In this document: positions 7,996 to 14,705 of the stretch, one piece after another
Numbering within the stretch: position 1 is the first letter of the stretch
Layout of the letters: the number at the start of each line of letters is the position of its first letter
From: Clostridia bacterium
GTDB taxonomy: Bacteria > Bacillota > Clostridia > Oscillospirales > CAG-272
Reading direction: 5' to 3'
Assembly (NCBI GenBank): GCA_900767415.1
Contig: CAAFYZ010000007.1
Location: forward strand, 1 to 15,269
Length of the DNA stretch: 15,269 bases
Program-made: the position numbers and the translations under genes
Notes under the pieces: model-generated
Told to the model about the DNA's origin: nothing
Databases searched by the model: none
What the model saw: the letters and a program-made list of their open reading frames with translations, nothing else

Positions 7996-8508
7996 TTACC
8001 CGTCCGTCTTTTCTTTCGTTTTCTTTTCTCCGCAATGAGAAAAAAGGTTGTAGACTCTCTTCCCGCAGCGGACGGCGGCGCGCAAGGTCTGTGCGGCGCC
8101 GCTCCGATCGTGTCCGACGTAAGCGATCAAAAGGTCCCCGCGCTCGGCGAGGGCGAGGTTGCGCCGTCGCATACAGTCCTTGGTATACGCATCGGCAAAA
8201 TATTCCGTCTCGTCCGCTTCGTGAAGAATCCACTCGTACTCCGCGCGGTCGGACGCACTCCACCCTTCTGCCTGATCGATGCAGGGCAAGAGCAAAACGA
8301 GGCGCACCTCGGGATGAGAGAGGCGAAAAGCGATCACGGCGCGAGCGGCATAGGTATCGAACCCGAGCGCACCGCCGGCGTAAAAAATGCGGCACCCTTC
8401 CCCATAGGCGTATGCGATCGCACGGGCGAGAAGATCGGGAAGGACTCCGCGATGTGAGGCGGGAACGGTGCGGTGTCCGGTAAAAGAACAGGTGCGATTC
8501 TCCGACAT
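7996..8508 (-). CDS. SLOG-fold (DUF1273/YpsA-like) protein
   Basis: 170 residues. ATG at 8508 is preferred over the in-frame TTG two codons upstream because GGAG lies 8 bases before the ATG and only 2 before the TTG. The N-terminal CSFTGHR (7-13), the glycine-rich YAGGALGFDTYAA (43-55), the strand GDLLIAYV (124-131) and RSGAAQT (135-141) are the features of the SLOG superfamily, whose Rossmann-like fold binds nucleotides or nucleotide-derived ligands; DUF1273 members include YpsA. The tail from about residue 157 is charged and probably disordered. The gene faces the helicase-nuclease across a shared terminator and has its own promoter. SLOG domains recur as sensors in defence and stress systems, so a link to the helicase is possible but unproven; a housekeeping role is equally likely. 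Confidence 0.85.
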   Translation of the reverse strand: MSENRTCSFTGHRTVPASHRGVLPDLLARAIAYAYGEGCRIFYAGGALGFDTYAARAVIAFRLSHPEVRLVLLLPCIDQAEGWSASDRAEYEWILHEADETEYFADAYTKDCMRRRNLALAERGDLLIAYVGHDRSGAAQTLRAAVRCGKRVYNLFSHCGEKKTKEKTDG

Positions 8509-8529
8509 TGTCAATTCTCCTTTTCGGTC

Positions 8530-8550
8530 CGGGCGGCTCTTCGCCGCCCG
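8530..8550 (-). promoter_or_regulatory. Strong hairpin at the predicted 5' end of the SLOG mRNA
   Basis: CGGGCGGC (8530-8537) pairs perfectly with GCCGCCCG (8543-8550) around a five-base loop. The predicted transcription start is about 8549, so the mRNA would begin inside or at the base of the stem. The ribosome site follows about 9 bases later. It has no T run and so is not a terminator; a 5' protective element or a control structure is more likely. Confidence 0.5.
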
Positions 8551-8555
8551 AATTC

Positions 8556-8584
8556 ATTATACCACACAGTACGGTAAAAGTCAA
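8556..8584 (-). promoter_or_regulatory. Consensus sigma-A-type promoter of the SLOG gene
   Basis: TTGACT (8584-8579) and TATAAT (8561-8556) on the minus strand with a 17-base spacer. It lies in the 112-base gap after the flippase stop, so the SLOG gene has its own transcript. No terminator was found after the flippase, so read-through from it is also possible. Confidence 0.85.
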
Positions 8585-8620
8585 GAAAAGAAGAAGGTTC
8601 TTCCTGCGCGAAGGGCGGTT

Positions 8621-10144
8621 TTACGACGGTTCTTTTTGCTTTTTTCTTATCTGCCGTCCGGAAAAGAAGAGTTCGGCACCGAGCATGGCGGCGGCGAAGA
8701 CCGACGAGGCGAAGAGAATCTTCATCGCAAGCCAGAAACCGCCCGTCGCCTGTCCGTTCATAACGAACAGACATTTGGAAAGCGCGGCGGACAGAGCGGC
8801 GACGCAAAGCGGAAGAAAAAATGAGCGGAGAGGATGAAGAGGAAAACGGATTCTTTTGCGCAGGCGGAGATAGGAAAGAAGAAAATTATATCCTTCCATC
8901 ACGATGATTACGACACCGTACCCGCGGATCCCCATCACGGGCAGAAGGAAAAATACAAGGATGACCGAAAGAAAGGAATCCGAAATGTTCACCCACATGG
9001 AATAGACGTGTTCGCCGATCCCTTTCAGCACCGAATCGGTAACGTGATCGAGATACATCAGAGGGACGACGGGAGAAAGAAACGCGATGTAGACCCCCGC
9101 CTCATAAGAATGATAGACGACGTACCCGAGTTCTTCCGAAAAAAGAAGAAGAAACGCGGACACGCCGACGGCGAAGACGAGGGTGGCGTGATACGCCTCT
9201 TCGGCGATGCGGCACATTCTCCCCTTCTCCCCCGCGGCAAAGCACTCCGAAAATTCGGGAACGAGAAGTCCCGAAAACGAGGTGAGCGGTGCCATCGGAA
9301 AGAGGATCATCGGCAATGCCATGCCGTGCAAGACCCCGTAAGAGGCAAGTGCCGCCGAGCGGGTATCCCCCCGCGTCTCGAGGCGTTTCGGAATCAAGAC
9401 GTGCTCGAGCGTCAGAAGTGCCGAGCGCAGATATGCGGAGACGGCGAGGGGGAATGCCATACCGACGACTTCGGCGATTTCCCGTCCTTTCCCCTTCTCC
9501 CTCTCCCTTTTTCGCTCGCGGAAGAACTGCAAAAAGAGAACGAGGAAGGCGACAAGATCGGTCAGCACCGAGCAAAGCGAAAGGGCAAGGCAGGCACGCT
9601 CGGCACCGAAGGCGGCGCTCTCGGTTACGATAGCGAGCGTCAGAAGGATTTTCGCCCCTTGGGCGATCACCTGTGTGACCGCGTTTTTCGCGACACGGCG
9701 GACGCCGACGAAATATCCCGCATACACCGCGCAAAGCGCGCCCGGGATCAAAGAGAGCGAAAGCAGGCGAATCGAACGTACGGCACGCGCGTCACCGAGA
9801 ACGCGGACGCCGAGCCAAGGCGCGAAAAAGAAAAGAGTCGCCGTGGCGACGGCACTGAAAAAAAGAGCGTATCCCGTCGCCGCCCGCAAAATGCCGCCGA
9901 CGCGCTCCCGCCGCCCCTCTCCGATCGCGGCGGCGACAAGTTTCGTCACCGTAAGACTGACGCCGGAGGAGGCAAAGGTCACGGCGAAGTTATAGAGCGT
10001 CATGATGAGCGTGAAGAGTCCGATTCCTTCCGCGCCCACCGTCCGGGTCACGAAGGCACCGAAAAAGAGGGACACCGCCCGCGCGGAAACGGCAACGGCG
10101 GTCAGCAACAAGCCGTTTTTGAAAAAGCGTTGTCTGCGGCTCAA
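8621..10144 (-). CDS. SpoVB/MurJ-superfamily (MVF) polytopic flippase
   Basis: 507 residues from TTG at 10144, chosen because AAGGAGGA lies 6 bases upstream; the longer frame to 10180 would place this site inside the coding region. The N-terminus (FFKNGLLL, GAFVTRTVGAEGIGLFTL, GVSLTVTKLVAAAIGEG) follows the pattern of stage V sporulation protein B and related oligosaccharide/lipid II flippases. About 14 hydrophobic segments can be traced, with a highly basic cytoplasmic loop (RERKREREKGKGRE) near residues 220-235 between the two halves and a central FPMAPLTSFSGLLVPEFSE segment typical of the family. These proteins move lipid-linked sugars across the cytoplasmic membrane. Whether this one serves spore cortex, cell wall or surface polysaccharide cannot be told; no sporulation or polysaccharide genes adjoin it. 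It lies 121 bases downstream of the FAD oxidoreductase on the same strand. Confidence 0.85.
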   Translation of the reverse strand: MSRRQRFFKNGLLLTAVAVSARAVSLFFGAFVTRTVGAEGIGLFTLIMTLYNFAVTFASSGVSLTVTKLVAAAIGEGRRERVGGILRAATGYALFFSAVATATLFFFAPWLGVRVLGDARAVRSIRLLSLSLIPGALCAVYAGYFVGVRRVAKNAVTQVIAQGAKILLTLAIVTESAAFGAERACLALSLCSVLTDLVAFLVLFLQFFRERKREREKGKGREIAEVVGMAFPLAVSAYLRSALLTLEHVLIPKRLETRGDTRSAALASYGVLHGMALPMILFPMAPLTSFSGLLVPEFSECFAAGEKGRMCRIAEEAYHATLVFAVGVSAFLLLFSEELGYVVYHSYEAGVYIAFLSPVVPLMYLDHVTDSVLKGIGEHVYSMWVNISDSFLSVILVFFLLPVMGIRGYGVVIIVMEGYNFLLSYLRLRKRIRFPLHPLRSFFLPLCVAALSAALSKCLFVMNGQATGGFWLAMKILFASSVFAAAMLGAELFFSGRQIRKKQKEPS

Positions 10145-10150
10145 AGCATC

Positions 10151-10158
10151 TCCTCCTT
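10151..10158 (-). promoter_or_regulatory. Ribosome binding site that sets the TTG start of the flippase
   Basis: AAGGAGGA on the minus strand, a near-perfect anti-16S match, is 6 bases before TTG at 10144. An ATG five bases before the TTG is out of frame and followed by TGA after one codon, so it cannot be the start. Confidence 0.85.
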
Positions 10159-10208
10159 CACACCCGATCTTCTTCACCAATCTATGCGCGCCAATCGAAA
10201 AATATACG

Positions 10209-10243
10209 AAGAACGTCCGCTTCGGGTCGAATCGGACGTTCTT
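10209..10243. terminator. Long hairpin between the FAD oxidoreductase and the flippase
   Basis: AAGAACGTCCG (10209-10219) pairs perfectly with CGGACGTTCTT (10233-10243); an inner TTCG/CGAA pairing extends the stem past one mismatch. On the plus strand the stem is followed by five T; on the minus strand, the coding direction here, by TTCTTCGTATATTTTT. It may be a partial terminator after the oxidoreductase gene, leaving some read-through into the flippase, for which no clear promoter was found. Confidence 0.55.
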
Positions 10244-10265
10244 TTTACAAAAGATTTATAAGCGA

Positions 10266-11534
10266 TCAGTCGAGCGTATGCGTCAGCGCACCCGACGCAT
10301 ACAGCGTCTCGCGAAGAGCGGGGACGGAAATTTCGGAGACGGGGAGATTTTCCTTTGCGGCAAGGGCGGCGGCACTTCCCGCCGCCTCACCGATGCAGGT
10401 AACGATCGGCATAATGCGGATCGACGCCTGCGCCTCGTGCGTCGCGGAGATACATCTGCCACCGACCAGAAGGTTGCGGCTGTCTTTCGGGATCAGAGAG
10501 CGATAAGGAATCGTATAGTATTCGCCCGCTTTGAAATAATAATGGCTCGTGCCGCTGCCCTCGGGGTTGTGAATGTCGATGTCGTAATTGCCGTAGGCGA
10601 CGGCATCGGGGAATTTTTTGCACTCTTTCAGATCTTTTTCTGTGAGGGTATATTCTCCGCACGCCATGCGGCTCTCGCGCACACCGATTTCGGTCGCGGT
10701 GGAAAGAAGGTGCGCCTGCTTGCAGGAGGAAAAATTCTCTTTTAAGAAGCGGAAGAGTTCCAGCACCTGACGGCGGGCATCGAGTTCTGCCGCGGTGAGG
10801 TCGAAAGCGTCGGTGGGATTGCGCTTTACGATACGGGTGGAATTGAAATGAATCACGCCGTCGGTAAGGGGGCGGAAGGTGAGGATATCCTCGCGCGGAT
10901 TCGTGATTCTTCCTTTTTCGCGGAACTCTTGATAAAGGGTCTGCATCTTCGGATACTCGGCATAGAAAGCGTCGGCGTCAATCCCCGAGAGACGGAAGCA
11001 GAGGGTCATCGGCTGGCAGAGGTGGTCGGGTTCTCTGCCGAGGCGCATCGGGAAGCCCGCGAGGTGACAAAGGTCGCCGTCGCCTGTGGCGTCGATAAAA
11101 TACTTCGCGCGGAAGGTCGTCTTCCCCGACTTGTTCACGGTCTCGATGCTCTCTACCCGCCCCTCGGAGACGGTGCAATCGGAAAGGACGGTATGAAAGA
11201 GGAGGTCGACCCCTGCCTCTTCTGCCATATCGGCAAGAACGATTTTCAGATACTCGTCATGAAAGCGGCAACCGTCGATCGCTCCGTCAAGGGCATTGAA
11301 GGCGGCAAGGCGTTCGTTGATCTCGGTGAAGAGCCCGCGGCTCAGCGCGACGCGCTCGCCGTTCAACGTCGTATGATAGTTCATATACGGAAAGACAAGG
11401 CAACCCGCCGCGGCACCGCCGAGGCAGTTCGCCCGCTCGATCAACAGGACGGAGGCACCGCCGCGTGCCGCCGCCACCGCCGCCGCAGTGCCGGAAAAGC
11501 CGCCGCCGACCACGATCAGATCATAAGTTTTCAT
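10266..11534 (-). CDS. FAD-dependent oxidoreductase (PF12831-type)
   Basis: 422 residues from ATG 11534, with AGGAGAGG 6 bases upstream; the longer frame to 11684 would overlap the divergent regulator's promoter. The N-terminus YDLIVVGGGFSGTAAA is the dinucleotide-binding strand-turn-helix (GGGFSG at 10-15) with Glu33 closing the second strand to hold the FAD ribose. ATGDGD (149-154) is the second FAD motif, and the C-terminal LLVGGRCISATHEAQAS (355-371) with IGEAAGSAAALA completes the FAD site. The domain order and length fit the FAD_oxidored family found in many carbohydrate-degrading bacteria, where members are often labelled from neighbours with unproven substrates. No iron-sulphur CxxC clusters or signal peptide are visible, so it is a cytoplasmic flavoprotein of unknown substrate. 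Its divergent AraC-type neighbour is its likely regulator. Confidence 0.88.
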   Translation of the reverse strand: MKTYDLIVVGGGFSGTAAAVAAARGGASVLLIERANCLGGAAAGCLVFPYMNYHTTLNGERVALSRGLFTEINERLAAFNALDGAIDGCRFHDEYLKIVLADMAEEAGVDLLFHTVLSDCTVSEGRVESIETVNKSGKTTFRAKYFIDATGDGDLCHLAGFPMRLGREPDHLCQPMTLCFRLSGIDADAFYAEYPKMQTLYQEFREKGRITNPREDILTFRPLTDGVIHFNSTRIVKRNPTDAFDLTAAELDARRQVLELFRFLKENFSSCKQAHLLSTATEIGVRESRMACGEYTLTEKDLKECKKFPDAVAYGNYDIDIHNPEGSGTSHYYFKAGEYYTIPYRSLIPKDSRNLLVGGRCISATHEAQASIRIMPIVTCIGEAAGSAAALAAKENLPVSEISVPALRETLYASGALTHTLD

Positions 11535-11560
11535 AAGATTCCTCTCCTTTGGTTTTGTTA

Positions 11561-11619
11561 TTTCAAGAATAGCATAAACAGACGGCAAATGCTTATCCGA
11601 AAGATACTTTTTCTTGAAA
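11561..11619. promoter_or_regulatory. Spaced inverted and direct repeats between the FAD oxidoreductase and its divergent regulator
   Basis: TTTCAAGA (11561-11568) and TCTTGAAA (11612-11619) are exact reverse complements with centres 51 bases apart. In addition TGCTTAT occurs directly twice, at 11590-11596 and 11644-11650, 54 bases apart. Spacings near five helical turns in a region upstream of an oxidoreductase gene with a weak promoter (TATTCT at 11571-11566, no good -35) fit paired AraC-type sites. This is inference. Confidence 0.35.
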
Positions 11620-11634
11620 AAACGAAAGAAACGG

Positions 11635-11663
11635 TTGAAATCGTGCTTATTTTGTGGTATAGT
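11635..11663 (+). promoter_or_regulatory. Promoter of the PocR/AraC regulator
   Basis: TTGAAA (11635-11640), a 17-base spacer and TATAGT (11658-11663). The predicted start near 11670 coincides with the ribosome site AGGAGGA (11670-11676), leaving a leader of only about 13 bases before the ATG at 11683. Confidence 0.75.
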
Positions 11664-11682
11664 GATGGCAGGAGGATGCGTC

Positions 11683-12546
11683 ATGTCGATACTTTCCGAT
11701 TTTCTGGATGTGCTCTGTGAGGGGCGTCGGCTTCAACTGTCGGTCGCCGACGTCTCGGGCATCTTGAATCATGCGGCACTGAAACTGCCGTACAAATACA
11801 AAATTCATGCGAAGGCATTCTGCGATGCGGCAAAAGAGACAAAACGCGGCTATGCGCTCTGCGTCGGGTGCAAGAATCTGTGCAATGCCAAAGCCATGCG
11901 GGAAGGCGTGCCCTTCTCGGGACTCTGCCCTTACGGATTGTTTGAGGCGGTTTATCCCGTCGCTCTGCGTCGGGAAGTGGTATGCGTGGTCTATTGCGGG
12001 GGCGGGGTGCTCTCTCCCGACGAGTCACGTGAAAAGTGCCGCGATGCCTGCGCGTTCAGCGGAGCGGACGAGGAGAAGCTCTGCGCGCTTCTCCCCCGCT
12101 GTGCGAGCGGGTTCGACGCCGAGTTCTACGAAAAGATTGCCGCGGCGGTGGGGCGGTATATTTACGAGATATGCGTAGCGGAAGGAATCCGCAGGCAGGG
12201 GACGGAAAATGACGGGAATTGGGTGATCCGGGAGATACGGGAATACACGGAGCACCGCTACTTTGAGAATCTCTCGCTGCGTATGATGGCAAGACGGTAT
12301 TTTATGAACGAGAAGTATCTCGGACGGCTTTTCATCAAAGAGTGCGGCACAAGCTATGCATCCTTTGTCAACGGGATACGGATCGAAGAGGCAAAGCGGG
12401 CACTGGCCGAGAGCGAGAAACCCGTCCTCGACATTGCGCTTTCTTTGGGATATGAGAGCGTCAATTATTTCAACCGAAGATTCCGAAATGCGGTCGGTCT
12501 TTCTCCGACGGAATATCGGAAACAAGAGAAAAACCGTGCAATATGA
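11683..12546 (+). CDS. AraC-family transcription regulator with N-terminal PocR-type sensor domain
   Basis: 287 residues from ATG 11683; AGGAGGA 6 bases upstream sets the start, and the earlier in-frame ATGs lie before the likely transcription start. Residues about 10-165 match the PocR ligand-binding domain, with the cysteine set C60-x2-C63-x3-C67 and C82 in CVGCKNLC...GLCPYGL. In PocR-type proteins this cysteine cluster is conserved, and a metal or cofactor role is suspected. Residues about 183-283 are two helix-turn-helix units of the AraC type: SLRMMARRYFMNEKYLGRLF and the family signature GYESVNYFNRRFRNAVGLSP. Such proteins usually activate catabolic genes in response to a small molecule. 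The divergent FAD oxidoreductase, whose promoter looks weak, is the likely target. The last six codons lie inside the terminator stem. Confidence 0.9.
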   Translation: MSILSDFLDVLCEGRRLQLSVADVSGILNHAALKLPYKYKIHAKAFCDAAKETKRGYALCVGCKNLCNAKAMREGVPFSGLCPYGLFEAVYPVALRREVVCVVYCGGGVLSPDESREKCRDACAFSGADEEKLCALLPRCASGFDAEFYEKIAAAVGRYIYEICVAEGIRRQGTENDGNWVIREIREYTEHRYFENLSLRMMARRYFMNEKYLGRLFIKECGTSYASFVNGIRIEEAKRALAESEKPVLDIALSLGYESVNYFNRRFRNAVGLSPTEYRKQEKNRAI

Positions 12547-12576
12547 CAAGAAATATTGTCATATTGCACGGTTTTT
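12529..12576. terminator. 21-bp perfect bidirectional terminator between the regulator and hprK
   Basis: Bases 12529-12549 pair without mismatch with 12556-12576 around a six-base loop. The A5 at one end and T5 at the other make it work in both directions. The stem includes the end of the regulator gene with its TGA stop (12544-12546), and its other end is 6 bases from the hprK stop, so the convergent genes share one very compact terminator. Confidence 0.93.
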
Positions 12577-12582
12577 GTTATT

Positions 12583-13515
12583 TCATTCTTGTGCCATGGA
12601 TTCCATCAGCCGCTTGTTGAATTCGGCGGCAGTGTTATATCCCATGCGCTTTTGCCGATTGTTCATGGCGGCGACTTCGATGACGACCGAGAGGTTTCGT
12701 CCCGGAGAAACGGGGATCAGAATCGTCGGCACATCGATGCCGAGAATGTTGGTGGTTTCTTCTTCCAGTCCAAGGCGGTCATACATCTTCCCCTGACGCC
12801 ACGGTTCGAGGTTGATGACGAGGTCGATCTTCTCGGTCTCCTTGATAGCACCCATACCGAAGAGCCGACGGACATCGACGATACCGATGCCGCGAAGTTC
12901 CACATAGTGGCGGATGAGGTCAGGTGCCTGTCCGACTAGCGTGGTGGCGGAGACCTTCTTGATTTCCACGGCGTCATCGGCGATCAGGCGGTGTCCGCGT
13001 TTGATCAGTTCGATTGCGGTCTCGCTCTTTCCGACGCCGGAATCGCCGAGGAGGAGGATACCTTCGCCGTAGACCTCGACGAGCACGCCGTGGCGGGTGA
13101 TACGGGGTCCGAGCTGAACGTTCAGATACGCGATCAGCGCCGCCATAAAGTCGGACGTGCGCTCCGCGGTGCGAAGGATCGGCACCTGATATTTTTCGGC
13201 GATGGCGACGGTATCGGCAGAAACGTCGATCGATGTGGTAATAATCACGCCGCTCGGCTTGGAGCGGAAGAAGTCTTCGAGACGGCGACTGCGCTCTTCC
13301 TTCGGAAGCTGAGAGACGAAGAGGTTCTCCACCTTGCCGATAATCTGAAGACGCGCCTGCTCGTAATGATCGTAAAAGCCGACCATCTGCAGTCCCGGGC
13401 GGTTCACCCTCGAGCAGGTAACGAAAATATTCTCCGGCAGGTCGGGCAGATAAATGGTCTCGAGGTGAAACTCCTCGATGATCTTTTGCATAGAAATCTT
13501 ATAGGATTCTTCCAT
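12583..13515 (-). CDS. hprK: HPr kinase/phosphorylase
   Basis: 310 residues, the normal family length, from ATG 13515 with AGGAG about 9 bases upstream; the longer frame to 13587 is unsupported and would overlap the upstream gene. The bifunctional enzyme phosphorylates and dephosphorylates Ser46 of HPr, the phosphocarrier of the sugar phosphotransferase system, and so sets carbon catabolite repression in Gram-positive bacteria. The N-terminal regulatory half (1-130) is followed by the kinase core: His142 in RHGVLVEVYG, the P-loop GDSGVGKS (157-164, Lys163), the acidic ADDAVEI (179-185) and the HprK signature LEPWRQGK (236-243). All key residues are present, so it is predicted active. It is the second gene of a unit with the rlmA-like gene, 44 bases downstream and without a terminator between them. 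No ptsH gene is in the window. Confidence 0.97.
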   Translation of the reverse strand: MEESYKISMQKIIEEFHLETIYLPDLPENIFVTCSRVNRPGLQMVGFYDHYEQARLQIIGKVENLFVSQLPKEERSRRLEDFFRSKPSGVIITTSIDVSADTVAIAEKYQVPILRTAERTSDFMAALIAYLNVQLGPRITRHGVLVEVYGEGILLLGDSGVGKSETAIELIKRGHRLIADDAVEIKKVSATTLVGQAPDLIRHYVELRGIGIVDVRRLFGMGAIKETEKIDLVINLEPWRQGKMYDRLGLEEETTNILGIDVPTILIPVSPGRNLSVVIEVAAMNNRQKRMGYNTAAEFNKRLMESMAQE

Positions 13516-13559
13516 TCCGTTTTCTCCTGTTTTTGATATGGCGGCTTTCTTTTTCTCTA

Positions 13560-14402
13560 TTATATCATACCCTGCGTCGCTTGGCAATCCCCTTTTCGAT
13601 AAATCAGAATGCGAAAATGCACGTCGGTGGTAAGGGTATCCCGCAAGCCAAGTTTTTCTTTGTCTTTCGCAGAGGTGCGATACGCATACGGGGTCATATA
13701 GAAGAGGTCGGCGATTTTCTCTTTTCCCGTGAGCGTCAGAGAGTAGCGGATCTCGCGGTTTTCTACCAAAGAAAAGCCCGGGAGATCGGTATCGGCAACC
13801 TCGTTTTTATAGGGGGTGTCGTACAGCACCCGCTTCAGTCCGAAGAGATGTTCCCTGTCGGGAATGACGAGGAGCAGGATGCCGCGCGGTTTCAGGACGC
13901 GCGCAAATTCTGCGGTCGCCATCGGCGAGAAAAGATCGGTGATAAGATCCGCCCCCTCTCCCACAGCTGGGATCGCATACGCACTCGCGACGGCGACGGA
14001 AATCCCGCGGCGGCGTTTTGCCGTATTGCGGGCGGCATCGCGGGAAATGTCGAAAGCGAAAATGTCGGCGTCCTTCCCTTGCGCGTTCAGCCCGTCAGCG
14101 ACCCCTTCGGTATAATATCCTTCGCCGCAACCCGCATCAAGAAGCGTGCCTCCCTTCGGCAGATAGCGACAGACGAGATCGGCGACCGTGCGGCGAAGAG
14201 GTTCGTACGCACCGCCCGCAAGGAAACGGCGGCGTGCCACCACCATCTCGCGGGAATCGCCGTGAATACCGCCGCCCGAAAGCAGAAGATTCACATATCC
14301 TTCCTTTGCAAGGTCATAACAGTGCCCTGCCGGGCAGCGTGCGGTCTTTTCCGAAAAAGAAAGAAGCGCGCCGCACTTCGGGCATATCCAAAATTGTTTC
14401 AT
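13560..14402 (-). CDS. rlmA: RlmA-type 23S rRNA (guanine-N1)-methyltransferase
   Basis: 280 residues from ATG 14402, preceded by a weak GAGAG site. An N-terminal zinc finger is complete: Cys7, Cys10, Cys23 and His27 in CPKC...CPAGHCYDLAKEGYVNLL, the family hallmark. GDSREMVVARRRFLAGGAYEPL (48-69) links to the SAM-binding Rossmann domain with motif I LLDAGCGEGYY (87-97), acidic Asp118 at the end of strand two (FAFDIS) and LFSPMATAEFARVLKPRG (157-174). RlmA enzymes methylate a guanine (G745 or G748) in hairpin 35 of 23S rRNA near the exit tunnel; the Gram-positive type can affect macrolide sensitivity. The exact target base cannot be read from sequence. It is the first gene of a probable rlmA-hprK operon. 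Confidence 0.9.
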   Translation of the reverse strand: MKQFWICPKCGALLSFSEKTARCPAGHCYDLAKEGYVNLLLSGGGIHGDSREMVVARRRFLAGGAYEPLRRTVADLVCRYLPKGGTLLDAGCGEGYYTEGVADGLNAQGKDADIFAFDISRDAARNTAKRRRGISVAVASAYAIPAVGEGADLITDLFSPMATAEFARVLKPRGILLLVIPDREHLFGLKRVLYDTPYKNEVADTDLPGFSLVENREIRYSLTLTGKEKIADLFYMTPYAYRTSAKDKEKLGLRDTLTTDVHFRILIYRKGDCQATQGMI

Positions 14403-14433
14403 AGGTACTCTCTGTTGTTTTTCTTATGAGTCT

Positions 14434-14462
14434 ATTGTAACACGCAGGAACTTGTGTGTCAA
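14434..14462 (-). promoter_or_regulatory. Consensus promoter of the rlmA-hprK unit
   Basis: A perfect TTGACA (14462-14457), a 17-base spacer and TACAAT (14439-14434) on the minus strand. The predicted start near 14427 gives a leader of about 25 bases before rlmA. Confidence 0.88.
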
Positions 14463-14571
14463 GAAAAACAAGGAAAGATTATAGTTTTTCTGCGTAGTGT
14501 TCGATGAATGTGGGACTTCATCTTCCAAAAGCAAATACGCAGTTTATACAATTATAAAATTATACAGCGGG

Positions 14572-14600
14572 TTGACATTTTGTACAAAATGGTGTAATGT
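14572..14600 (+). promoter_or_regulatory. TTGACA promoter-like site with a 16-bp perfect palindrome in the spacer
   Basis: A perfect TTGACA (14572-14577) is followed by CATTTTGTACAAAATG (14576-14591), a palindrome of 16 bases without a mismatch. The -10 box is less clear: TAATGT at 14595-14600 (17-base spacer) or TGTAAT at 14593-14598 (15). A TGGTATAAA extended -10 also lies at 14607-14614. No gene starts within 200 bases, so any transcript would have a long leader before the hydrolase. Confidence 0.45.
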
Positions 14601-14676
14601 ATAGTTGGTATAAAATTTCTATTCTACTACAAAAGGTCTTTTTATTCAATGTCCGTTTTCGGGGGGCAGTTCGAAG

Positions 14677-14705
14677 TTTACACGCTTTTTATTTAATGTT
14701 ATAAT
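14677..14705 (+). promoter_or_regulatory. Promoter upstream of the alpha/beta hydrolase
   Basis: TTTACA (14677-14682), a 17-base spacer and perfect TATAAT (14700-14705). The predicted start near 14712 leaves a leader of about 130 bases before the ATG at 14842. Confidence 0.7.

Noticed and set aside
8509..8514. TTG start two codons upstream for the SLOG gene
   Set aside because: Only two bases from the ribosome site; the ATG at 8508 is ideally spaced.
8834..10261. 475-codon plus-strand frame opposite the flippase
   Set aside because: Arg/Lys/Asp/Gly-rich shadow; the minus frame is a clear polytopic membrane protein.
10848..11720. 290-codon plus-strand frame opposite the FAD oxidoreductase
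   Set aside because: Shadow; the opposite strand shows the complete FAD-binding motifs, and this frame runs into the regulator's promoter.
12597..14402. Missing or frameshifted pieces in hprK or rlmA
   Set aside because: Both proteins have normal length with all key residues in order; no break was found.
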